Source: Tupaia tana (Eukaryota > Chordata > Mammalia > Scandentia > Tupaiidae). From it: a stretch of 64,000 nt of DNA. This document shows positions 32,346-44,087 of this stretch, in pieces; position 1 is the first letter of the stretch; each line of letters begins with the position of its first letter. A program made the position numbers and the translations under genes. The stretch spans positions 248,001 through 312,000 of the forward strand of contig JAKSZU010000165.1 in the NCBI GenBank assembly GCA_026018925.1. Direction: 5' to 3'. The notes below the pieces were generated by a model. It ran no database searches and had not been told where the DNA came from. It was given only the letters and a program-made list of their open reading frames with translations.

Positions 32346-33249
32346 TTACTTGAAACTTTTCTGTTTTTTAAACCTTTTCAAGAATTCCTATTATGCCTTA
32401 TCAAAATAATATAGCACTAGGGGACAAAGATGTAACCTAGGAGCCTTGCACTGGAGGCCAAAATGGAGAAGACCTCCACGGCCACCATGAACTTCCCCTT
32501 GGTGCTGAAATAGACAGGGACAAATGTAACCCAGACACTGCAGAACACCATCATGCTGAATGTGAAGAACTTGGCTTCATTGAGTGTGTCAGGCAGATTC
32601 CTGGCCAGGAAAGCCACAGAGAAACTCCCCAGAGCCAAGGAGTCCAAGTAGCCCAGGACACAGTAGAAGGCAGTGACTGAGCCCTTCTTGCACACAATGA
32701 TGAGGTTCCTGGGCTCAGAATGTGAGTCTATGTCAGCCAAAGGTGGAAAGGTTCGCAGCCAAATTCCGCAGATAATCATTTGGAACATATATCAAATAGG
32801 AATGACAGAGTTGGAAGCCCCTGAGAGAATCAAGCACTTCACTGTTCTTCCAGGCTTCATGGCTTTGAATGCTAGAACGACAGTAATGATTTTGGCTAAA
32901 ACAGTGGGAACAGCCACAGTGAACACAAGGCCAAACATGACTTGCTGGAGGACACAGTGGCTGCATTAAGATGGTCAATGAAGAGCAAGGAGCAGATGAA
33001 GCATGGCAGGAGGGAGATGAGCAGAATAAAGCTGAGAGCCTGGTTATTGACCTTAACAATGGGAATGTCTTGGTGCTTTCCAAAGATCCCACAACTACAG
33101 CTGTAAGAACAAAGAAGCACAGAGCTGTGCAGGTCATGGCTGTCCCTAAAGCATCCTCAAAAAGCAGGAAAGTCACAGGTTTGGGGAGACAGTGAGTTCT
33201 CTCACTGTTTGGATACTCTTGGGCTGGGCACTGGACACACTGTTTGCAT
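32346..33249 (-). pseudogene. V2R exon 6 (locus C), frameshifted
   Basis: The minus strand is a full-length homologue of 24043-24950, with acceptor ttttgtcaccag intact. One A is missing in the fourth codon region (gatgcaaacag against gatgcaaaacag), so the exon is out of frame from the start. Further frameshifts follow in TM1 (after [10 protein letters not shown]) and after loop 1 (near HLNAAT). The TM4 to TM7 part is open ([38 protein letters not shown]), and ends at a TAG where locus B has AAG in FxPKCY. The family stop TAA is still visible at 32346-32348. It is a clear pseudogene. Confidence 0.95.
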
Positions 33250-33681
33250 CTGGTGACAAAACAAATATCCAGCATTTCAATTTCACAAATTGATTGTCAT
33301 GTTGAAGGAAATGGTCTCTTTTGTGTACTTTTCCATGGATAAATCCCCTGAAGTAATACCAAGATATAGCAAATTAAGAGCCTATTTTGACGACATGGGT
33401 GAGTTCGTTTAGCTTCAGGTGGCACCAAAGTGATTTAAAAGTGCATATCAGCATATGAAGATCTTGGTTGACCTATCTTGTTGCTCTGAATGATGTTATC
33501 AATGATGAGAATTTATTCCAGATCTCCTCTACTCTCTCCTGGGTTTTCCTTATGATAAACCTTCTCTTTTCATGGCTTATTATATTTATTCATCACAACA
33601 GAAATAAATTTTTTTATTAATATTCTGAGAAAAATAACTTTATCTTGTTCTTCTTAGAATGTCTTAACTTCTCTCTCTATC

Positions 33682-34371
33682 CTTTTTAAATTTTTTTTTA
33701 ATTTTTTAATTTTTTAATTTTTAAAATTTTTATTATCATCATAATCTTCTTTACATTACATATAACATTACATTGGATTACATATAACTTTACAGTGTAT
33801 TACATTGTATTACATTGCTTTTTCAAAAGGGCATGCCATGCATGTCAGTCAATACAGAGACATTAATCTCCCCACTTCATCATTCAATATCTTTTCTATG
33901 TTTTTCCCAATCATTATTATTATTATTATTCTAATTATTTCTTTTTAAACAGTCAATCATTATTTCTCATTTTGCTTGTAAAAAGACTTTACTCATCATG
34001 AAATACTTCTCAGACCAATCCAGTCGAGAATACTATACATGTCTGCATCAACAGGTAATAAGCCATATCTGTTTCCCACTAATGTCCTGCCTATTTGTTC
34101 TCTTGCTATCTTTCTCTATCCTCTTCTCTTCCCCCCCCCATTCCACACTGTCTTATTCTCGTTAAGTACTTTCACTGCTTTTATGTCCTCCAATAGTTCG
34201 CTCTCTACCATAGAGTGCGGAGAGTCAGTATATATTAAGTGGATACACACAATATCTTTCTTTCATAGCCTGGCTTACTTTACTCAGCAATAGATCCTCC
34301 ATATCTGACTTTCTATCAAATGCCAGGGTCTTGTTATATTTTGTGGCTGAGTGGTATTCCATAGAGTATAT
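33682..34371 (-). mobile_element. L1 3' end, 5'-truncated, reversed
   Basis: Reverse-strand words match the 3' UTR and ORF2 end of the L1 at 62.1-62.7 kb closely (aaaagggcatgccatgcatg, gtcctgcctatttgttctct, ctaccatagagtgcggagag, gagtggtattccatagagta). The flanks ttaacttctctctctatcc (left, about 33664) and ttaacttctctatcc (right, about 34371) are a slightly decayed duplication. Blocks B and D lack the insertion at this site, so it is younger than the duplication. It is from the same young subfamily as the 56.7-kb L1. Confidence 0.9.
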
Positions 34372-34529
34372 TAACTTCTCTATCCTAATTTCAATTGATT
34401 TTTTCTTGTATATAACATGTCACTTTTTGTACCTACTTTTCTCATTGTACATTATAATTTTTCTATCAATTTTATCATAAACAGTCCTATGTAACTGTTG
34501 AAAACAGGTTTAATTTTTTTTTGTAGTGG

Positions 34530-34778
34530 TTTTTGCCTTAAGGCATGTGTGCTTGCCAGAGAGAGAGAGAGATAGACACAGTCAGAGAAAAAGTGATAAG
34601 TCACTTTCTGAAAGGATGGTCATGCTCCAATTCCTTTTTCTTCATTCCCTTCCCAGGATCTGTGGCATGTATGCACACCAGCCTGGCATGAGTTTCGAAG
34701 CATTGTGTTCAGGACTTGAACTGCATATGGCCATGAGATAGTCCAGCAATAAACTACTATGACAACTCCAGGTCCCAT
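34530..34778 (-). mobile_element. SINE-A, older copy
   Basis: It shows the reversed end tttttgccttaaggcatgtg and a degraded head at gacaactccaggtccc. It is the inverted sister of 23216-23470. Confidence 0.8.
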
Positions 34779-35275
34779 AAAACTGTGTTAATTTAAAACA
34801 TTTAAATCTTTAATGGAATTTGATTGCTATTATATAGCTATTGTTTGATAAATTGGTATTATAATTACATGATAGAAGAATGGAATGTTCTTTTTGAGGT
34901 ATCCATTTATATACATTTGAAAGCCAAGTTTGTAACTCTTTTTTTTTTTTTTTTTGAGAGGCTGGTAATTTTTTTTGCCTTTATACATTATATGGTTTCT
35001 GTTGGACATACTCACTTCTATTGTTATGTATTAGGAAAGCAGCCACAGAGATTATGGAAATTAACATGTATGGCTTCATTTCAATTACTTTTTTCTTTTT
35101 TAGAAAAATAGGTGGTGAGCCTAATCTCTAACAAGTATTTATTTACTTTTGGTAATATCGAGGCAATATTATTGAGCTGTTGAAAAATTCATGAAACATT
35201 TTCCTATAGAAAAGAAAAAAAAATACATCGTAATTCTCACAACAACCCAATATCTTCTCAAGGTATTATAGTGGG

Positions 35276-35539
35276 GGGAACCAGCAATTAGCATAATGGC
35301 TATGTCGCTGGACTCCCACGTAGTCAACTGTGGTTCACGTCCCGGACCCGGTGGCTTAAAACTCATGCCGGGCGTGTGTGCATGTGTGCCCAAGATCCCG
35401 AGAGGAAAATGGAGGAGAAGGGATTGTGGTGTGACCATCCCCCCTGGGGGGTAATTTTTTGCTTTCTGTCTCTAATGTCTCTCTCTGTCTGTCTGGTGAG
35501 CGCATGCACCCTATAGTGAAAATCTCTCAAAAAAAAAAA
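35276..35539 (+). mobile_element. SINE-A, young copy
   Basis: A perfect 13-bp duplication gtattatagtggg (35263-35275 and 35540-35552) flanks it. The body starts gggaaccagcaattagcata. In block B the inverted sister site near 22470 has no SINE, so it inserted after the duplication. Confidence 0.95.
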
Positions 35540-35579
35540 GTATTATAGTGGGAGTCAGCATGTGTCATGGCAGTTAAGA

Positions 35580-35815
35580 TCTTAGTGTGGGAAGATGATG
35601 GAAGAAGGAGAGTCTGAGGAAATACATTAAGGAGAAAAAAAGAGAGGCAAGATATTTATGGGACATAGAAATGGATTATTACTTGTTGATAATAACATGT
35701 AGGGTATCCCTAACTAGACTGGTGAGAAATGTATTCATGTTGAAAAATTCACTTTAGAAGCTAAGTGATGTATAGTGATTGAATGTATAAAACAAATTAA
35801 AATTATATAAAAAAA
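35580..35815 (+). mobile_element. L1 3'-UTR fragment
   Basis: It contains gaggcaagatatttatggg, taacttgttgataataaca and taactagactggtgagaaat. It is the inverted sister of 22215-22435. Confidence 0.75.
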
Positions 35816-35970
35816 AAAGGTCCTAGGCTTCCACATGACTTATTGCAGTTTGAGTCTCAGACATGGTAACTTGCTTTCTCAGTTTCCCTTTCTATTTGTT
35901 TCTTTCTTGTCTCTGGTGAGTGTGCATGACAAATAGCAAATTTTAATAATAATGATAATGATAAAATTAT
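35816..35970 (+). mobile_element. SINE-B, 5'-truncated copy
   Basis: It begins within the head (ggcttccacatgacttattg) and ends with gcatgacaaatagcaaattt and (aat)n. The inverted sister is at 22050-22215. Confidence 0.65.
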
Positions 35971-36149
35971 ATAAGGCGTTCTTATAACAAAGAATTAGAG
36001 TGATAATTACTCACATTTTTTTTCTTGCATTACCTATTCCTATTCCAAAAATCAGCAGATACTCCAGATTTCTGTCTCAGAAATAGGTTTGGCACCTCAT
36101 GCATGTGTTTGTTTTCTTCTGAGTCCCAAACCCTTTCTTTATTCATTTT

Positions 36150-36350
36150 TTTCTTTTTAAAAATAATTATTTATTTAATTTTACTGATTATTATTTTAAA
36201 AATTTGCTCTAGAGCAAGTGTATTGAGCAGAGAGACACAGACAGAAAGAGAGGGAAAGTGGGAAAGCAAGTCGCCAGGGCTGTGATGCATTATTCTGATC
36301 AGTCATGTGGGATTCCAGTGTCTTATGAATTATGTCACCTTCTGGTCCCT
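36150..36350 (-). mobile_element. SINE-B copy
   Basis: The reversed tail and body (tgctctagagcaagtgtatt) lead to the head end tatgtcaccttctggtcc. It is the inverted sister of 21674-21870. Confidence 0.7.
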
Positions 36351-36364
36351 GTAATTCATTCTTT

Positions 36365-36535
36365 TTAAAAAATGTTTATTTATTTAATTTTATTTGTTAT
36401 TATTATTATTATTATTATTAATTTGATTAGAGAGAAAGTGAAACTGAGAAATCAGTTGCCAAGTCCAAGATTCAAGTAACAGTCGGCCATATGTGAGTCT
36501 AGTGCCTTTAGCAACGCCACCTGCTGGCCATGAAT
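36365..36535 (-). mobile_element. SINE-B copy
   Basis: A tail (tattattattattattatt) is followed by taatttgattagagagaaag and a head ending acgccacctgctggcc. Two SINE-B copies lie in tandem here. Confidence 0.75.
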
Positions 36536-36569
36536 TGTTCATTTATTTTAAAAAATTTGCCAGAAGTCC

Positions 36570-36800
36570 CATTCACTGACTAGAGAGAGACATCCAAAGA
36601 GTGAAAGAACTTGAGACAACACCACCTCTGTAAAATGGTCATGCCACAATCCCTTCTGCACAATTTCCCCCCTTATCACTATTTTGCACAACATACAGAA
36701 TCCTCATGTATTTTCCAAGTCATCTGGTTTGGGACTCAAGTCACAATTTGGGTCATGTGAGATTCAGCCACCTTAACTACCATGTCATGGGCTGTCTCCA
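36570..36800 (-). mobile_element. SINE-A, old degraded copy
   Basis: The recognisable part is gagagacatccaaagagtga to ccatgtcatgggctgtctcc. It is the inverted sister of 21415-21655. The deletion that removed exon 5 from block C has its breakpoint near the right end. Confidence 0.6.
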
Positions 36801-36989
36801 TACCTCTATTTTTATTTTTTGTTTTGCACACTTATTTGATTTTTCAAAAAGTTAACTGAAATCTCATGGGCTAGCAGAATGGTGAGAATGTGGTTAATTC
36901 ACTTCTGGGCTCTGAGGCCAGTAGAGCACTGCTTTTCATGTATTAACTCAATACATGTCTGAAACATGATTGTTATGCAAATATTTTTA

Positions 36990-37019
36990 AGAGTTTTTTT
37001 TGCCCTAAAGTGTGTGCAC

Positions 37020-37054
<35 letters not shown>

Positions 37055-37275
37055 AAGAGAGAGAGAGAGGAACAGAGACAGTGAAAGGGAAAGTGAGAAA
37101 TTATCCCACGGGGGAATGACCACATTACAATCCATTCTCCTCTATTTTCTCTCAGGATCTGGGGCATGCATGCATGTGTGGCCAGCATGAGTTTCAAGAC
37201 AGTGGGTGCAAGATTCAAACTGGATTTCATCATGAGGGAATCCAGCATTGTAACTTCTACATGATCTGCTGTCCC
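36990..37275 (-). mobile_element. SINE-A with (GA)n expansion
   Basis: It shows the reversed end ttttgccctaaagtgtgtgc, an expanded (ga)n at 37024-37070 and a head ending acatgatctgctgtcccc. It is the inverted sister of 18572-18830, which has no expansion. Confidence 0.8.
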
Positions 37276-37364
37276 CTGTTCTATAAATATTCTGCCTCAT
37301 CTATTGCCTGAAATTATATTCAATGCTTTGAGATGTTTAGTACAACAAAGAACGACATGCAAGA

Positions 37365-37565
37365 GGCTGGCAGGTGGTGGTATGTTTAAGGCAATTGATT
37401 CTCATATGACTGACTACAGTCTGAGTCCTGGACCCATTGACTGGCTTTTACATTCTCCCTCTTTCTCCCTCTCTCCCTCTGTTTCTCTCTCTCTCTCTTT
37501 TTCTGTCCCTCTGGTCCAGTTGAAAAAGACTAATAATAAGTAATAAATTAAATAAATAATTTAAA
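37365..37565 (+). mobile_element. SINE-B copy
   Basis: The head aagaggctggcaggtggtgg leads to ctggtccagttgaaaaagac and an (aat)n tail. It is the inverted sister of 18340-18488. Confidence 0.75.
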
Positions 37566-37753
37566 AAAAATTTGAATGGTATGCAAAATGACAAGAGGAA
37601 ATGTAAATTGTATCTACAAAAACATAGATGGTATCTTAATCTGTAATCTCCTTGTGTTTACAATATATTAATGTATGAGGAGGACTTTGTTGACAAATGA
37701 TAAAGAGTTTCAGGATATATAGAGGAATTTTTTTAGACACACACAGAAGCTCA

Positions 37754-37756
<3 letters not shown>

Positions 37757-37784
<28 letters not shown>

Positions 37785-37790
37785 ATAGAC

Positions 37791-37831
<41 letters not shown>

Positions 37832-37840
37832 GCATATATA

Positions 37841-37891
<51 letters not shown>
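37757..37891. repeat. (AC)n(TA)n microsatellite, partly palindromic
   Basis: An ac run (37757-37779) is followed by two long ta runs (37795-37831 and 37850-37891) separated by a short imperfect segment. The sister region at 18105-18140 in block B has only short ta and tg runs. Confidence 0.95.
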
Positions 37892-37894
<3 letters not shown>

Positions 37895-38079
37895 TTGTGT
37901 GCTCTGTAACGATAGAAGACATTTCAGTCAATGATGAAAAGCATATACGATAGTGGTTCAATAATAGTTTAGGCCATATATATTCCATTTGCAATGTGCA
38001 ATATCATCTAGGTTTGTGTAACTGAATCTATCATGTTCACACAAAGACAAAATTTCTTAAAAATGCGTTTCATGTGGAC

Positions 38080-38310
38080 TAGCAGGTGGCACACTGTTTA
38101 TGTTGCTGGAATCCCACATGGCTAAGTGCAGTTTGAGTCCTAGATCTGGCAGCTTGCATCTCACACCTGATGAATGTGCATGTGAGCTCAACATTTTGAA
38201 AGAAGAATGGAGGAAAAGGGATTGTGACAATGTTATCTCCCCAGGGGGTGATTTCTAGCTTTCTGTCTCTTTATCTTCCTGGCAAGCACACAGGCTCTAT
38301 AGAAAAAAAT
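38080..38310 (+). mobile_element. SINE-A, old copy
   Basis: It starts tggactagcaggtggcacac and ends with gctctatagaaaaaaatctat. It is the sister of 304-530. Confidence 0.75.
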
Positions 38311-38609
38311 CTATCTAAAATGAAAATTAAATTATATTATATTTAAAAAATACATTTCTCTCATTAAACAATATTCAACTATGTATACATATTCACCACC
38401 TCATTTATTTTAATTGGACTGCTGCTTGAACAAACATAAAACAAATGAGCATATAAAAAAACAGATATTTTTTATACTAAGTATATATGTAAGCAAAAAT
38501 CACATAGTATAAAGTCAGGAGGTAAAAGGTAGAATTTTTTACAAGTAATTTCTATTTTCACTGAGGTAAGAGTTTAAGTCATTTTTTTTTAGGTTTTTGC
38601 CATAGTTCA

Positions 38610-39115
38610 TTTGCTTTCACCAGAGAGAGATAGAAACAGAAAAAGAATAGGTGAAAAACTGACTGACTGAAGGTTGTACAAACACAAGAGATGGGTGTGA
38701 ATGCCAGGTGTGGTGTGTGTGGAGGAGTGGGGCCTAAGATACGACATTTGGAGGAGGGATATGGAGGCAGAGCATTGATGGGGTGGGGAGGTACGGTTTA
38801 TCGGTTGAAGATATTTTGATCAACTGGACTGGGGAGAAATGTTCACATATTGAAATTTCACTTTCTAAGGTAAACAATGTGATTGAATGTATATAAAAAA
38901 TTAAGAAAATAAATAAAGAAAAAGAAAAAGAAATTCATCCTCAAAAGGGTGGCCACACCACAGTCCCTTTCCCTCCCTTCTCCTCTCAGGATTTCAGGTA
39001 TGCATGCACTTACACATGTCAGGCATAATTTTCAAGTTACCACATCCAGAACACAAACCATGGTTGGCTATGTGAGACCCCAGCTCCTTCACCACTACAC
39101 AATCTGCTGGCTCCA
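38610..39115 (-). mobile_element. SINE-A, old copy split by an L1 3' fragment
   Basis: The two halves (38610-38680 and 38930-39115) together match 827-1045. Between them lies an L1 3' fragment. Confidence 0.65.
38682..38930 (+). mobile_element. L1 3'-UTR fragment inserted in a SINE
   Basis: It contains caactggactggggagaaat, catattgaaatttcac and a tail aagaaaaagaaaaagaaa. Block A shows the uninterrupted site near 870. Confidence 0.75.
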
Positions 39116-39119
39116 TGAA

Positions 39120-39350
39120 AAGTAAATTAAATGCTGAGTTAGTGTGGAAAGAGGGTGGGAGAAGGAAGAGAATGTAAGGAAAGACAGTAAGGAGAAAAAT
39201 AGAGAGGTAAGACATTTATGGGACCCAGAATTTGATTATTATCTGTTGATGATAACATGTATAGAATCCCCAACTGGACAGGTGTAAAATTCACTTTACA
39301 CAATAAGTGAAGTATAGTGATTGAAGATATAAAAGAAATAAAAAGAATAA
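39120..39350 (+). mobile_element. L1 3'-UTR fragment
   Basis: It shares gaggtaagacatttatggg and ctgttgatgataacatg with 1075-1300 and inverted with 16935-17160. Confidence 0.75.
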
Positions 39351-39359
39351 AATATATTA

Positions 39360-39425
39360 TCTATCTGTATCTATCTATCTATATATCTATTTATTTATCA
39401 CTATCTATCTACCTATCTATCTAGA
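39360..39425. repeat. (TATC)n microsatellite
   Basis: A run of imperfect tatc units, not present at the sister positions. Confidence 0.9.
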
Positions 39426-41021
39426 ATGTCTGTGCTCTATAGTAGAAACTGAAAGATTGGAAAATATAGTAGCAGGGAGGGCAACTATGTATACTACAGA
39501 TAATAAGAATAGGGATAATATGAGGGTGGGTATTAGGTTAGGGAGGAAGGGGAACAGAGGAAAATGAAGTACATATAACTGAAACAAAAATAAAAAGTAT
39601 TTGGTGATGATACTGTATATGGAATATCTTTGTCTTGTCTGATATGCACTGTACTTATGCTGGGAAAAGCCATGTTGTACACTAAAGAGGTATAGTAGAT
39701 CCTGAGAAGGATACCATATTTCATCTGTGAAATACTGGTTTCCTTGACCAAAAATGAAAATTTTCTTCTGAGATTTCCCCCTTCAGATTCATTTCTAGTA
39801 GGAAAGGCACTACCCAATTCAGGCCTATCCTCAGATGGATACCATACTTCACTTGTGAAATACAGTTTTATGTGATGTTCACATGCACCACACAGTTTTC
39901 ATTTTTACTTTCTAAAATTATATATCTTATGAGTTTTGTCCTCTTTTTTCTTCTTCTTTTTCAGTTTATTTTTTCTTATTCTTTCCTCTTCTTAATTAGT
40001 TTTCTTCTTTCCTTATCCTTATTCATTGTCTGATCAGCCTCTACACACTTAGTGTCTAGACAGGTCCAAGTGAACAGTTTCCAATCATCTAAATATGTTT
40101 AGGGTAAGAATATTCCTCTCTTCACCTTGAATCTGATGCACAGAGAGTAAAAAGGGAACTGTAGAAAGATTGCAAATCACCTCCTTTTGCTTGCCTCTGA
40201 ATGCTCAGATTGAACTTCAAGAATTTGGAAGAAACGCACCATCCAACAGATGACTAGAAATCACTGCAGAATCATAAAAAAATTTAAAAATCTAGACAAT
40301 ACCTCTTCTCCAAGAGAAAAGAATAACACCTCTTCATCCTCAGAGAGTACAATAAAACTCATGGAAATGTCTGCTAAGGATTTTAGAATGTTCATAATGA
40401 CAAAGCTAACAGAAACGGAAGAGAAGAGAGACAATGAATGGCAGGAGAGGCAGAAGAAATGAGCAGATGAATTCCAGGAGGTGAGGAAACTCTTGCAAGA
40501 TCTAAAAGAGGAAAAACGCATTTTAAAAGAATAAAATGGAATTGTTAAAGATTAAGACTATAATACAGAAAGTCAAAATATCCTTTAAAAGTATTAAAAG
40601 CAGACTAGGACATACAGAAAATTGAATCTCAAATGTAGAAGATAGAGTCGCTGGCCTAGAAAAATCCACCATAAAGACTGAGAAAATGCCCCCCCCCAAA
40701 ATGAGAATAATATACAAGAAATACTAGATACCATCAAACGTCCAAACATCCGGATAATTGGTACCCCAGAAGGTGAAGCAACTCATAAGGGCATTGATAA
40801 TCTATTCCACAAAATTCTGCAAGAAAACTTTCCAAACCTAGAGAGGCACTCAAAGATTCAGATCCAAGAAATACAATGAACCCCCAAGAGAATGAACCCA
40901 AGAAGGTCTTCTTCAAGGCACATTACAGCCAGATTGACCAAAACCACAGATGAAGACAAGATACTAAGATTGGCAAGAGAGAAATGGCAAGTTACTAACC
41001 TACAAAGATTATCCCATCAGG

Positions 41022-41127
41022 TCGGACAACGATATGGGATTTGGTCTCTTTGACTGATCACCAAAAGCCAACTCAGCCAGCTTTATTTGTGAAACAAGGA
41101 AATAAAGGCTTACTTCTCTTAAAAAAG

Positions 41128-41166
<39 letters not shown>
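41022..41166 (+). mobile_element. Very short retrocopy with about 48 A
   Basis: About 95 bp of foreign sequence (tcggacaacgatatgggatt to ggcttacttctcttaaaa) with AATAAA about 20 bp before a pure A run (41119-41166) interrupts the L1 ORF1 reading frame. The flanks agattatcccatcagg (to 41021) and aggatatcccatcagg (from 41166) are the duplicated target. It has the look of the 3' end of a polyadenylated RNA copied by L1. Source RNA not recognised. Confidence 0.85.
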
Positions 41167-41170
<4 letters not shown>

Positions 41171-42054
41171 ATCCCATCAGGCTAACAGTGGACCTCTCAT
41201 CGAAAACAATGTGAATGATGAGAGAATGGGAAAATATATTCAAAGTGTATAAGGGAAAAGCGATTTCAACCAAGAATACTGTGACCAGAAAGATTATCCT
41301 TCATATGGGAAGAAAAGACAAGAATATTCTCAGATAAACAAAACTTGAAAGAATTTACCAACACCAGACCAGATCTCCAAGAAGTTCTCAAGGGAGTTCT
41401 ATACCAGGGAAATTAAATACAGGCACACCAAAATAAGAGTTCAAAAGCTAAGAAAATGGTCAACTTAATCATAGAGACACGTCTGGAGTTGAATATTATA
41501 TCCCAGAATTTAAATGGAAAGATTGGACTACAACAGAAGATAGATTAAGTACATGAGACTGAACTAGTGACTAAAACATTGCTGATCTTCTTCTAGGCTT
41601 TGTTTTCCAGTTTTAATAATTTTTGTCCTGTCTTGAGATGCTGGTAGGTTCGTGTATGTACTATTTGAACAGAATCCTAATCTGTTTTCTGACTTTAAGT
41701 TTTAAGTAAAGTTCCTTAACATTTCTTTGATGTTTATTAAAGTTAAAACTGCTTTTCTTGAAATAAAAAAAAATGCATTGAAAAATACCTATTTAATGAC
41801 CATAGTAAGCTTTATAGCATCAGCTAGGTGCTACCTTTTTGAATATTCATTCTACTCAGTTTCACACCTAAGCCAGGCATGTATGCACTGATCTGTATAT
41901 ACCAGCTAAACTTGCTATTGAAAGTAATTAGATTACTTAAGCAATTTTGTGAATCAATAAAATGTGGGGGAAAAAGGAATGGAAAACAACTGTAGACAAC
42001 TAAGATAGTGTGGAAGGAGGGTGGGGAATTGCAGAGGTTAAGAAATAGGAGTAA

Positions 42055-42205
42055 ATATATAAATATAAATATATAAATATATATATATATACACACAAAC
42101 ACATACATATATATGTATATATATCACATATTTATATATACATATATATATTTATATATACATGTATATGTGTATATATATATATACACACATGTATATA
42201 TATGA
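42055..42205. repeat. (TA)n and (AC)n rich microsatellite
   Basis: Irregular mixture of ta, tatata and acac units, inside the tail of the L1-related insert. Confidence 0.9.
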
Positions 42206-42607
42206 AACTAGAAATGGAAAGTTAATGATGATAACATGTATGATTAAGTCACTATGCAGTATATTTCGGATGGGAAATCACATTTTGTATGCTGTGACAA
42301 TGCTCAGGGATTGAACGTAAATTAATTAATTAATTTAAAATGTCTCAGAAGAAAATTACACTGCATTTGTAACTAGGTTCTAGCTTTGTCAATAGTTTTA
42401 GTTTAAGGTACGTTCTGAATCAATAAAATGTGGAAAAATGTAAAAAATAATAATAAAATTAAATAAAAAAGGAGTATAGTAATTAAATGTAAATCAAAAG
42501 AATAAAAAATAAAAATATTGGAAAACAAAAAATAGCACACAAAAAAGGTAGTCACACGATTATATCTCAGGACTCTGTTCAGATACCTCTGTATATATCT
42601 AACATTG

Positions 42608-42876
42608 AAATGACATCATACCTCCTTCAAACTAACAGGCCATTTTATCATCTCTTCATTAATGACAAAGATTTGATCATGGGTGCTCCTGTAGACAAAA
42701 TCTCCTACATTAACCAACAGCCAACTGTAATTAGAAAATCTCACAAGGTTGTGGATATCATATTGTATCTTTTTTTCTTTTTTCTTCAAGGGGCATGTTG
42801 TATCCAGTGCTGTTTGTCAACTGGTGTTTTCTCAGACATGGACAAAGCTAGATTAAAAGCAGGATTTACAAATTAG
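42608..42876 (+). other. Unidentified ancestral segment, block C copy
   Basis: This is the third copy of the segment described at 1980-2250. It is open for 88 codons, but it ends within the conserved DNA without a splice site I would trust. Confidence 0.4.
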
Positions 42877-43269
42877 GACTGTATTAAATGTAGAGGTTGG
42901 ACAGTTCATATCTATCAAGAAAACCTTCTATTTTAACATCTCTGCCCTTTTTTGTAGGGACTCAATGTGGATTGAGTAATCACCAGGTTTGGGTTCATGT
43001 GAGATGCACTCTCTTTTTCCTTCCTAAAAACAATAAAGGAGTGGTTGTAGCTCATAAGAAAAATTCTATGATGTTTCACAGAGTGATTTGTACATGGGAT
43101 TTCATAAACATCAGACTAATAAAATCTGACTTGGGCTAATTAGAGGCTAAACTTAGTCATTTATAAAGGACACAAATGGGGTTGGCCAGTGAGTGGTGTG
43201 ATTAAGGTGGCTGAATCACACATTAATAAGCCAGCGTCTTGAGTCCTGTACCTGGAGCATACAAAACAC

Positions 43270-43440
43270 ACTGGAGGGAACCAGTAGATTGTGTGGTGGT
43301 TAGGGCACTGGACTCCCACATAGCTGACTGTGGTTTAAGTTCTGGACTTGTTGACTTGCTTTCTGACTTCCCCTTTCTCTTTCTCTCTGTCTCTCTCTGA
43401 AAAAAATTTTAAAATAATAATAAATACAATGAAATAATTA
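43270..43440 (+). mobile_element. SINE-B copy
   Basis: The head gggaaccagtagattgtgtg leads to an (aat)n tail. It is the sister of 2645-2810. Confidence 0.75.
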
Positions 43441-43624
43441 TTTAAAAAGAAAACAAAACACTGGGCACATGTGTGTTCATGTCCCAAATTCCAGATAAAA
43501 ATAGAGGTGAAGAAAGAATTCCATCATGACTATTCCCCATGGATGTTGAATTCTCACTTCCCCTCTGTCTTTTTCCCTAACAAATGCACATGTAGGAAAA
43601 ATAATTAAGAATTATTTATTTAAT

Positions 43625-43770
43625 TTCACTTATTATTGCTATTTTTATCTTTTTATCAGAGAAAAAGAGAGAGAGGGAAATTGAGAAAGCAAGCCACCAA
43701 GTTCTAGATTTGAACCAGTCAGCCATGTGGGAGTCCAGCACTGTGACCACTATGCCACCTGCTAGTCCCT
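43625..43770 (-). mobile_element. SINE-B copy
   Basis: The reversed body runs to the head end tatgccacctgctagtcc. It is the sister of 3000-3115. Confidence 0.75.
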
Positions 43771-44087
43771 TAAAGGAAAAATTTTAAAAGGCACTATATG
43801 TATGAAAAGCTTTAGATTCTTGACAGTGGTAGGTGTAGTATAAAAGTGTACAGTTCTTCAAGTTTATCCAAAAATGGACATTAAATACGTGCAATTTTTT
43901 ATACTACTTGCAACTCAATAAAACTTTTTAAAAGAACAAACCTGTTTTGTTCTTTATCTTTATTTAGGACTTCTTTTGTTAAAAGTGTTATGGTGATGTG
44001 ACATTAAAAAGCAATTTGTGAGAGAAAGCGGAAGGCTGGGCCTGGGGAGGGTCCACCGGCTGGGCAGGACAAACTTCTGTGCTGGCC

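Larger units (their letters stand above)
39698..42466 (+). mobile_element. L1 with 5' UTR and ORF1, ORF2 missing
   Basis: The insertion lies between agaggtatagta and ggagtatagtaa, a probable decayed duplication. Block A (1545) and block B have no such insert. The 5' UTR holds two units about 131 bp apart (ggataccatatttcatctg and ggataccatacttcacttg). ORF1 runs 40250-41415 with breaks: MEMSAKDFRMFIMTKLTETE, then RPNIRIIGT-like reading at 40740, LTKTTDEDKILRLAREKWQ-like reading at 40935. From about 41460 the sequence is no longer ORF2. A stretch ending cttgaaataaaaaaaa (41560-41775) and an AT-rich tail follow. Confidence 0.8.

Noticed and set aside
37757-37891. Possible cruciform or origin at the (TA)n palindrome
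   Set aside because: It is an ordinary microsatellite. The sister locus has a short version and nothing suggests a function.
44079-44087. GTG at 44079 as the start of the COMMD6-like frame
   Set aside because: ATG at 44088 gives the normal length and the usual N terminus of the family. The three extra codons are 5' UTR.
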